From Chloroflexota bacterium (GTDB lineage: Bacteria > Chloroflexota > Anaerolineae > 4572-78), in assembly GCA_024278725.1 (NCBI GenBank), contig JAJRSQ010000339.1:1-10513 (forward strand): a stretch of 10,513 nt of DNA, in the 5' to 3' direction. Of the stretch, positions 5,871 to 10,513 are shown piece by piece. Each line of letters begins with the position of its first letter. Positions within the stretch are counted from its first letter, which is position 1. A model generated the notes under the pieces. That model did not search any database. It worked only from the letters and a program-made list of their open reading frames with translations, and was not told the origin of the DNA. Both the position numbers and the translations under genes were made by a program.

Positions 5871-8126
5871 TTATAGTTTTTTCAGGGGAGCGAGACTCAC
5901 CAGTAGCCGCTTGATGCCTTTTTCAGGGAAAGCGACGGTCACTTCTTCGTCATTGTCCTGCATTTTTATGGATACCACCGTTCCTTCGCCGAAAGTTTTG
6001 TGGGAAACCCGGTCGCCGATTCTGAATTGCCCCAAAACCGGCGCCGATTCTTTCGCCCGCCGCCGTCCGGGCGGCTCCCACCGCGTCTGGCGGCGATACC
6101 CGCTGCTGCCGGTATATTGGCTGCGACGGTCTTGGCGCGGACGTGACGACCGGCGATTGATTTGTGTGGTTTGCACGTCCACCAATTCGGGGGGGATGTC
6201 CGCCAGAAATTGCGACGGTTCGCTCATCTCTTCGCGCCCGTAGATGGTGCGCCGAAAGGCGTGGGTCAGGTACAGCCGGTCTTTGGCACGCGTCACGCCG
6301 ACATACGCCAGCCGCCGTTCTTCTTCCATCTGGTCGGGGTCTTCTTTGCTGCGGGAATGGGGGAAGATGCCTTCTTCCATGCCCACCATGAACACAATCG
6401 GAAATTCCAGCCCTTTGGCGGCGTGTAGGGTGAGCAGGGCAGGACCGCCCGCATCCTCTTTCAAGCCGTCCACATCCGACACCAGCGCCACTTCTTCCAA
6501 AAATTGCGACAGGGCTTCCGCGCCGTCCAATCCTTCATAATTGCGGGCGACGGTTTTCAACTCTTGCAGGTTTTCCCAGCGTTCCGCGCCTTCGTCACTG
6601 CCGTCATTCAGCATATTTTTATAGCCGGAACGCGCCAGCATTAGGTCAATCAAATCGACCAGCGGCATTTTTTCTTTCGCCGCCAGCAACAGCAGGATGA
6701 TTTTGGTGAATGCCGCCAGACTTTTCGCCGCTCGCGGTTTAAATGGGGATGGCATGGGTGGGGCATCGGTGGTATCTTCGGTGAAATTGTGGAGCGCCAC
6801 CAGCGCCTGCCAGGGGGAATAATCCATTGTCGCCGCCCAGTCGAACAGCGTTTGCACTGTTTTTGAACCGATATTGCGGCGGGGCATATTGATGATGCGC
6901 CCCAGCGCGACCCGGTCGTTGGGGTTGTGGATTAATCGAAGGTACGCCAGCGCGTCTTTCACTTCCTTCCGTTCATAAAAGCGCGTGCCGCGCACCAGCC
7001 GGTACGGCATCCCCGCCGCGATGAACGCCTCCTCAATCACCCGCGATTGGGCGTTGGTGCGGTACATCACCGCCACATCGGCGGGGTTGATGTCCGCTTT
7101 CGCGCGCAGGCGTTCAATTTCCTGCACCACGAAGCGGGCTTCATCGTAGCCGGTGTAGGTTTCCACCCGAATAATCGGTAGCCCTTTACTGCGGTCGGTG
7201 AATAGATTTTTGGCGTGGCGATGCCGGTTTTTGGTGATGAGCGCATTGGCGGCGTGCAAAATCGTTTCGGTGGAACGGTAATTCTGTTCCAGCAGAATGG
7301 TTTTCGCCGTGGGGAAATCTTGTTTGAAGCGTCGCACATTGCGATAATCCGCGCCGCGCCACGAATAGATCGATTGGTCTTCATCGCCCACCACAAAAAT
7401 ATTGCGATGCCCGTCTGCCAGCATTTTGACCAGCTCATACTGCGCCATGTTGGTGTCCTGAAACTCATCCACCATAATGTGCAGATAACGCTGCTGATAT
7501 TTGTCCAGCACGGCGGGCATGGTGGCGAGCAGTTGGTGCGTTTTCATGATGAGGTCATCAAAATCGAGGGCGTTGTTCGCTTCCAGCACTTCTTCATACC
7601 GTTCATACACCCGCCGCACAATCTCCGCCCAATAATTGTCGGTGCGCAGTTTGTCGGCAGTTTTCAGTTCGTTTTTTGCTTTGGAAATGCCGCTGTGAAC
7701 GGCTTGCGGGGAATACCGTTTCGGGTCGAGATTCAATTCCTTCAAAATCTGCTTGACCACCGTTTGCTGGTCGCTGCTGTCGAAAATCACGAAATCGCGG
7801 CTGAAGGGACCTATCTGCTCAATTTCACGGCGGAGGATACGGGCGCAGATGGCGTGGAACGTCCCCACGGTGAGCGCATTGAGTTGCGCCGGGGTGAGGA
7901 TGCCCTGTTTCGCCAGCCGTTCTTTCATCTCGCGGGCGGCTTTATTGGTGAACGTGACCGCCATGATGCGCCACGGTTCAACGTGTAAATTCTGAATCAA
8001 ATGCCCCACGCGGTGAATCAACACGCGGGTTTTGCCGGAACCGGGACCTGCCAGCACCAGCACGGGACCTTCGGTGGCGGATACGGCTTGTTGTTGGGCG
8101 GGGTTGAGGGTTGAAAGTAAATCCAT
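5871..8126 (-). CDS. pcrA: ATP-dependent DNA helicase PcrA/UvrD
   Basis: A full-length superfamily 1A 3'-to-5' DNA helicase (751 residues from the ATG at 8126) for nucleotide excision repair, replication restart and removal of stalled RNA polymerase. Seen: LNPAQQQAV (7-15, adenine-binding Q motif), Walker A AGPGSGKT (26-33), TFTNKAA (58-64), Walker B DEFQD (220-224), GDEDQSIYSWRGA (247-259), EQNYRST (280-286), GTRFYERKEVKDALAYLRL, LHAAKGLEFPIVF with EEGIFPHSRS, and LAYVGVTRAKDRLYL. The last 50 residues (GDRVSHKTFGEGTVVSI onward) form the Tudor-like PcrA tail that binds RNA polymerase in characterised homologues, placing it with PcrA/UvrD rather than Rep. A TTG at 8144 would add six residues, but the ATG gives the usual MDLL-LNP start. 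The ATG lies two bases after the Uma2 stop, with no clear Shine-Dalgarno, so translation is probably coupled. Confidence 0.95.
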   Translation of the reverse strand: MDLLSTLNPAQQQAVSATEGPVLVLAGPGSGKTRVLIHRVGHLIQNLHVEPWRIMAVTFTNKAAREMKERLAKQGILTPAQLNALTVGTFHAICARILRREIEQIGPFSRDFVIFDSSDQQTVVKQILKELNLDPKRYSPQAVHSGISKAKNELKTADKLRTDNYWAEIVRRVYERYEEVLEANNALDFDDLIMKTHQLLATMPAVLDKYQQRYLHIMVDEFQDTNMAQYELVKMLADGHRNIFVVGDEDQSIYSWRGADYRNVRRFKQDFPTAKTILLEQNYRSTETILHAANALITKNRHRHAKNLFTDRSKGLPIIRVETYTGYDEARFVVQEIERLRAKADINPADVAVMYRTNAQSRVIEEAFIAAGMPYRLVRGTRFYERKEVKDALAYLRLIHNPNDRVALGRIINMPRRNIGSKTVQTLFDWAATMDYSPWQALVALHNFTEDTTDAPPMPSPFKPRAAKSLAAFTKIILLLLAAKEKMPLVDLIDLMLARSGYKNMLNDGSDEGAERWENLQELKTVARNYEGLDGAEALSQFLEEVALVSDVDGLKEDAGGPALLTLHAAKGLEFPIVFMVGMEEGIFPHSRSKEDPDQMEEERRLAYVGVTRAKDRLYLTHAFRRTIYGREEMSEPSQFLADIPPELVDVQTTQINRRSSRPRQDRRSQYTGSSGYRRQTRWEPPGRRRAKESAPVLGQFRIGDRVSHKTFGEGTVVSIKMQDNDEEVTVAFPEKGIKRLLVSLAPLKKL

Positions 8127-8128
8127 AG

Positions 8129-8707
8129 TTATTCGGTTTGCCAATCTACTTTTTGGTAAATGCGGGTGATGGGGATGTCGAGTTGCAGCGCTTCAAGGTG
8201 CAAGGTGGCGTCGGCGGTATCGAATTCGGTCAGTATCCAGCGTCCATCATCCAGCCGGTGGAAATATTCCACGTGCGGGCGGTCTTGGTCTACCAGTACA
8301 TAATCCATCAGGGTTTCGATGGCGCGATACAGCATAAATTTTTGTCCACGGTCGTAGTTTTTGGTGGACGGCGATAGCACTTCAACAATCAGGATGGGGT
8401 TGGTGAGGGTATCGTTGCGCCCTGCGGCGAATTCCGGTTTGCCGCACACGACCATCACATCAGGGTAGGTGTACAGCCCGTTGGCTTTCACTTGCAAGCG
8501 CATATCGCTGGCGAAGGATTCGCAGGTGGTGTTGGCGAGTGCGGCATTGAAAAAAGCGTTGATATTGCCGGTAATGCGGTTGTGATTGATTGATGCGCCA
8601 ACCATCATAAAAACTTCTCCGTTGAAATATTCGCTTTTTTGGTCTGCCTTTTCTTCCATCGCCAGATATTCTTCCGGCGAAATATAGGTTTTCTCTCGCT
8701 GAAGCAT
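8129..8707 (-). CDS. Uma2-family (DUF820) putative PD-(D/E)XK nuclease
   Basis: This 192-residue protein belongs to the Uma2/DUF820 family, which has a restriction-endonuclease-like fold and is greatly expanded in cyanobacteria and Chloroflexota; its biological role is not settled. Seen: the N-terminal block SEYFNGEVFMMVGAS (25-39) followed by HNRITGNINAFF, then SDMRLQV (67-73), the catalytic-type Asp83 in YPDVMVV, Glu109 in PILIVEVLSPST (104-115), and YDRGQKFMLYRAI (118-130) with Lys123, then a C-terminal strand block. All core acidic residues are present, so the enzyme looks intact. The chosen ATG at 8707 has AAGGA nine bases upstream; an upstream ATG at 8812 would read through the promoter repeat and the palindrome, so I reject it. 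It is followed two bases later by pcrA, an unusual partner. Its promoter sequence is nearly identical to that of the small gene at 9667. Confidence 0.88.
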   Translation of the reverse strand: MLQREKTYISPEEYLAMEEKADQKSEYFNGEVFMMVGASINHNRITGNINAFFNAALANTTCESFASDMRLQVKANGLYTYPDVMVVCGKPEFAAGRNDTLTNPILIVEVLSPSTKNYDRGQKFMLYRAIETLMDYVLVDQDRPHVEYFHRLDDGRWILTEFDTADATLHLEALQLDIPITRIYQKVDWQTE

Positions 8708-8741
8708 ACGACACCATCCTTTTGAACACCAGTCTTGTGTG

Positions 8742-8771
8742 TCAGTATAACCAAAACAGCGGCAGAGGCAA
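8742..8771 (-). promoter_or_regulatory. Promoter repeat copy 1 (upstream of Uma2 gene)
   Basis: These 30 bases match 9672-9701 with a single difference (A8758 against G9688). On the minus strand they contain TTGCCT (8771-8766) and TATACT (8749-8744) 16 bases apart, a plausible sigma70 promoter starting near 8737, about 30 bases before the Uma2 ATG. The -35 half also lies in one arm of the hairpin at 8754-8787, so a role in terminating the upstream transcript is possible too. Confidence 0.6.
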
Positions 8772-8787
8772 GCCCCTGCCGCCGTTT
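8754..8787 (-). terminator. Possible terminator hairpin overlapping the Uma2 promoter
   Basis: The main stem is GCGGCAG (8759-8765) with CTGCCGC (8776-8782). It is extended outward by AAAC/GTTT after one mismatch, and inward by three more pairs after another. On the minus strand it is followed by GTTTTGGTT, a weak T-run. It could end transcription from the nucleotidyltransferase pair, but the T-run is interrupted. Confidence 0.4.
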
Positions 8788-8794
8788 CCCCCGT

Positions 8795-8824
8795 TGTAGG
8801 GGCACGATGCATCGTGCCCCTACA
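8795..8824. repeat. Perfect 30-bp palindrome
   Basis: TGTAGGGGCACGATG is followed directly by its exact reverse complement with no spacer. GTAGGGGC...GCCCCTAC palindromes of this style are common as dispersed repeats in cyanobacterial and Chloroflexota genomes (general knowledge, not checked here). It sits between the promoter repeat and the copied alpha-2-macroglobulin tail. A piece of its right end, GCCCCTAC, also occurs at 9766-9773 beside the second tail copy. Confidence 0.9.
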
Positions 8825-8827
8825 TTG

Positions 8828-8863
8828 TTACTCCGTCACAGTGAACACCCCGCCGTCGCCGCG
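8828..8863 (-). pseudogene. Remnant of the alpha-2-macroglobulin gene 3' end (11 codons plus stop)
   Basis: Bases 8829-8863 are identical to 9771-9805, the 3' end of the alpha-2-macroglobulin gene. On the minus strand they still read RGDGGVFTVTE and a stop (TAA here, TAG in the intact gene). The similarity ends abruptly at 8863, five bases from the nucleotidyltransferase stop codon. It is too short to be functional and marks a rearrangement junction. Confidence 0.85.
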
Positions 8864-8868
8864 TAATT

Positions 8869-9432
8869 TTAGAACAATGCATCAAGCAGGTCAGCCACAT
8901 TCAATTGCTCCGCCATCCGGCGCAGATATTCCACATCCAAACGGCTTTTTTGCACATTGACGATACCCTCGATATCCCGCCATTGTCGGTCGGAGACCTC
9001 TCCGCCGTTGCGATACCAGACCAATTTTGCCAAAATGGTATCTTCCGGTGAAGTAACAAAAATATGGCGCGGGGGTGATTCGCTGACTTGTTGCCGAATT
9101 CGGCGCGCCAATTGGGCGGTTTCGAGCGGAGCGGTTTTGGCAATGAAAATATCAATTTTGAACATCGTTTCCAGATGGATGAGGTTGAAAGATGTTTTTT
9201 GGCGTACCGCCGTTTCGATAGCGCGTTCATCGGCGTAAAAGGCATTTTTAACCTGTGAAACGAAGGGTGCAATATGTTCAGGTAGCAGTGCGGCAACGAT
9301 GTCTGCGTCCATTGTGGCGCGCATAACGCCATGCACCGCGCTTGCCAGCGACCCGCCGAGTGCATACGGCACATCCAACGTTTCCAAAATATCGGTGACA
9401 GTCAATGTTACGGCAAGGGGTTCAGTCAGCAT
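8869..9432 (-). CDS. Nucleotidyltransferase-fold protein (AbiEii/DUF6036-like)
   Basis: This 187-residue protein has the minimal nucleotidyltransferase signature: YALGGSLASAVHGVMRATMDADIV (residues 23-46), with the GGS loop at 26-28 and metal-binding Asp42 and Asp44, then a third acidic residue Asp94 in FKIDIFI. The C-terminal half has SPEDTILAKLVWYRNGG (128-144) and DRQWRDIEGIV (148-158), usual in stand-alone transferases of the AbiEii/DUF6036 type. Known: some relatives are toxins of two-gene systems that add nucleotides to RNA; others are uncharacterised. The start ATG at 9432 overlaps the end of the small gene by 11 bases (ATGCTGACTGA) and is preceded by GGAG at a six-base distance, so the two are translationally coupled. 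All three acidic residues are present, so it is potentially active. The toxin role is inference from gene pairing. Confidence 0.83.
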   Translation of the reverse strand: MLTEPLAVTLTVTDILETLDVPYALGGSLASAVHGVMRATMDADIVAALLPEHIAPFVSQVKNAFYADERAIETAVRQKTSFNLIHLETMFKIDIFIAKTAPLETAQLARRIRQQVSESPPRHIFVTSPEDTILAKLVWYRNGGEVSDRQWRDIEGIVNVQKSRLDVEYLRRMAEQLNVADLLDALF

Positions 9433-9667
9433 TGGCGGCTCCGTACACCTGTGTGGCGAGCGGCTCGCCGAGGATGAGCGATGCCAGCCGGCGGCGGCGT
9501 TGGGCGGGCGTATCGTGCGGGTAACGTTGTTTCAGCCCGGCGAGCGCCAATGTCCGCACGGTGCGATTCATTTCGCCCACCAGTGCTAATTTCCGGGCGG
9601 CGGACATTTGCCGCAAGTGGGCAAGTTGTATCGCTTCAATTTCCGGTGATGTGTCTGAAAGGTTCAT
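9422..9667 (-). CDS. Small helical protein paired with nucleotidyltransferase
   Basis: This 81-residue hypothetical protein starts at the ATG at 9667. Seen: an acidic N-terminus (SDTSPEIEAIQLAHLRQM), a helix SAARKLALVGEMNRTVRTLALAGLKQR, and a basic PAQRRRRLASLILGEPLATQVYG end with four consecutive Arg. I recall similar short proteins directly upstream of stand-alone nucleotidyltransferase genes in Chloroflexota and cyanobacteria, but no function is established that I know of. An antitoxin-like or adaptor role is only inference. A longer frame from 9748 would start inside hairpin element C and cross the promoter repeat; the shorter start is better because the repeat supplies a -10 box whose predicted transcript begins exactly at this ATG. 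There is no Shine-Dalgarno before it, consistent with a leaderless message. Confidence 0.75.
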   Translation of the reverse strand: MNLSDTSPEIEAIQLAHLRQMSAARKLALVGEMNRTVRTLALAGLKQRYPHDTPAQRRRRLASLILGEPLATQVYGAANAD

Positions 9668-9671
9668 AATT

Positions 9672-9701
9672 TCAGTATAACCAAAACGGCGGCAGAGGCA
9701 A
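9672..9701 (-). promoter_or_regulatory. Promoter repeat copy 2 (leaderless start of the small gene)
   Basis: This is the second copy of the 30-base repeat found at 8742-8771. On the minus strand TTGCCT (9701-9696) and TATACT (9679-9674) are 16 bases apart. Counting seven bases on from the -10 box puts +1 at 9667, the A of the start ATG. Here only one arm of the copy 1 hairpin is present, so the promoter reading is preferred. Confidence 0.62.
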
Positions 9702-9708
9702 CAGCGGA

Positions 9709-9750
9709 GATTGGTTATTGGAGCGTGGCGGAAATCTCCAATAACCAATC
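9709..9750. repeat. Intergenic hairpin element C (perfect 15-bp stem)
   Basis: Bases 9709-9723 (GATTGGTTATTGGAG) pair perfectly with 9736-9750, leaving a 12-base loop. GCGGAAATCTCC (9728-9739) spans the loop/distal-arm junction, like elements A and B. It occupies the place between the promoter repeat and the tail repeat that the perfect palindrome holds in the other copy. AACCAATCTC follows the distal arm as a further partial repeat. Confidence 0.75.
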
Positions 9751-9769
9751 AACCAATCTCTATTTGCCC

Positions 9770-10513
9770 CTACTCCGTCACAGTGAACACCCCGCCGTCG
9801 CCGCGCCCGAAAACTTCGGGGAAGTACATTTCTTCGGCGTGGGTGGGGATGACGCGGTACTGCCCCGGCAGGCTGGCGCGAATCTGGTAGGTGTATTCAT
9901 ACGTCCCTTTGGGCAGGTAGGTGGCGAAGAGCGCCGCTTTTTCGTCGCGCAGTTCGGTGTGGTTGAAGTACCACCAGCCCCACCCGTACCGATTCGGACG
10001 GTCGGTGCGACTCAATTCCGGGCGCTCGCCGACGATGCTGGTGGTCAGCAGACTGCGGTCAATCCCTTCCGTACCGGCGGGGATGGGGTCTTCCACCAGC
10101 ACATAATGCAGGTCGTGCGGGGCGATGAGCGTGATTTTCACGGTGATGATGTCGCCCACCCGCGCCGAGGTGATGGCGCGCCCGTCGGGGTCGTCTGCCA
10201 GTGAATATTGCCGGGCGACGATGATGCCCCGTTCCAGCGCTTTCACGTCTTCCACGGGCTTGTAATATTCCAGCCGGGCAGTGTAATAGAGCCGCCCGTC
10301 GCCGGTAGTTGCGCCGGCAGGGGGATTGCGCTCAATCACCAGCCGGTTGACGGTATCCGCCAGCAGTTCCTGCACGGCGGCGGTCATGCTGACCGATTGG
10401 TCGATATTCGCCGCGTCCACCGTGCCATCACCCAGCGATTGCCCGTTCAACGAGACATCCCACGCATAATTGCCGTTCAGTTCGCCGGTGGCAACCATCC
10501 AATCCGTCAACCC
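9770..10513 (-). CDS. Bacterial alpha-2-macroglobulin-like protein, C-terminal part
   Basis: The last 247 residues of a larger protein whose beginning lies beyond the right edge; the frame stays open at 10513. Seen: a beta-rich region with RLYYTARLEYY, then a receptor-binding/MG10-type C-terminal domain: GRAITSARVGDIITVKITL, LHYVLVEDPIPAGTEGID, GWGWWYFNHTELRDEKAALFA, YLPKGTYEYTYQIRASLPGQYRVIP and AEEMYFPEVFGRGDGGVF. Known: bacterial alpha-2-macroglobulins are large secreted or envelope proteins thought to trap proteases, often through a thioester. That region and any signal peptide would be upstream of what is visible. The gene ends in TAG; its final 35 bases are duplicated at 8829-8863. The ATG-like starts within the visible part are internal. 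The domain call is strong; the thioester status is unknown. Confidence 0.88.
   Translation of the reverse strand, partial: GLTDWMVATGELNGNYAWDVSLNGQSLGDGTVDAANIDQSVSMTAAVQELLADTVNRLVIERNPPAGATTGDGRLYYTARLEYYKPVEDVKALERGIIVARQYSLADDPDGRAITSARVGDIITVKITLIAPHDLHYVLVEDPIPAGTEGIDRSLLTTSIVGERPELSRTDRPNRYGWGWWYFNHTELRDEKAALFATYLPKGTYEYTYQIRASLPGQYRVIPTHAEEMYFPEVFGRGDGGVFTVTE
9771..9805. repeat. Direct repeat, intact copy of the 35-bp alpha-2-macroglobulin tail
   Basis: These 35 bases, coding for the last residues of the alpha-2-macroglobulin, are identical to 8829-8863, 942 bases away. The preceding GCCCCTAC (9766-9773) also matches 8816-8823, if an eight-base deletion between two TAC triplets is allowed (TAC-ATTGT-TAC in copy 1, a single TAC here). 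Confidence 0.9.

Noticed and set aside
7215..7988. Plus-strand frame of 257 codons within pcrA
   Set aside because: It is antisense to conserved helicase motifs and has no start signal or family features.
8708..8812. Extended start of the Uma2 gene at 8812
   Set aside because: The extra 35 residues would be encoded by the promoter repeat and half of the palindrome, are Cys/Arg-rich, and lack conservation; the ATG at 8707 has a good ribosome site.
5871..9667. PcrA, Uma2 and nucleotidyltransferase considered together as a new defence system
   Set aside because: The helicase has every housekeeping PcrA feature including the RNA polymerase-binding tail, and the nucleotidyltransferase pair is separated from Uma2 by rearrangement junctions and its own promoter, so one functional unit is not supported.
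8742..9701. The 30-bp repeats considered as transposon ends
   Set aside because: They are direct rather than inverted, are unequally placed relative to the enclosed genes, and no transposase or short target duplication is present.
9668..9748. Extended start of the small gene at 9748
   Set aside because: It begins in an arm of hairpin C and reads through the promoter repeat. Its CLCRRFGYT stretch resembles the false Uma2 extension only because the same repeat is being translated.

Overview
The window looks like a chromosomal segment of a moderately GC-rich bacterium, probably Chloroflexota (Anaerolineae-like). I infer this from the mix of gene families (an EF-G2-type GTPase, a bacterial alpha-2-macroglobulin, an Uma2-family nuclease, a double-HTH protein paired with a TPR protein) and from several imperfect-palindrome repeats between genes. 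No marker gene fixes the taxonomy. Apart from the EF-G gene, every gene reads leftward (minus strand). I see no rRNA, tRNA, CRISPR array, insertion sequence or transposase. No gene-free stretch exceeds about 210 bases.

Layout. At 1-2214 (minus) lie a partial HEAT-repeat gene, a DUF123/GIY-YIG-like gene, and a tryptophanase (tnaA) whose three substrate-determining positions all look like tryptophanase rather than tyrosine phenol-lyase. At 2215-2420 is a divergent promoter region: two sigma70-type promoters share one -35 box, and the EF-G leader carries a large imperfect hairpin. At 2421-4481 (plus) is a stand-alone EF-G-like GTPase of the EF-G2 type, closed by a bidirectional terminator shared with the convergent TPR gene. 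At 4536-5773 (minus) is a two-gene operon of a double-HTH regulator and a small TPR protein. At 5871-8707 (minus) an Uma2-family nuclease gene is followed 2 bases later by a full-length pcrA/uvrD helicase gene. At 8869-9667 (minus) an 81-residue protein gene overlaps a nucleotidyltransferase-fold gene. At 9770-10513 (minus) is the 3' end of an alpha-2-macroglobulin-like gene.

The most informative part is 8742-9805. The small-gene/nucleotidyltransferase pair is bracketed by two copies of the same flanking sequence. Each copy has a 30-bp promoter-like repeat, then a palindromic element, then a 35-bp repeat equal to the 3' end of the alpha-2-macroglobulin gene. The palindrome differs between copies: a perfect 30-bp palindrome in one, a 15-bp-stem hairpin in the other. 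The pair therefore looks like an accessory module inserted at, or substituted into, a duplicated locus. Its promoter is placed so that the transcript should begin at the A of the start codon, which makes it a candidate leaderless message.

A second theme is a possible family of intergenic hairpins at 782-823, 2324-2394 and 9709-9750. Their arms differ in sequence but still pair, while a 12-base motif of the form GCSGRAATCTYS recurs at the junction of the loop and the distal arm. They may be a dispersed structured repeat; one forms most of the EF-G mRNA leader.
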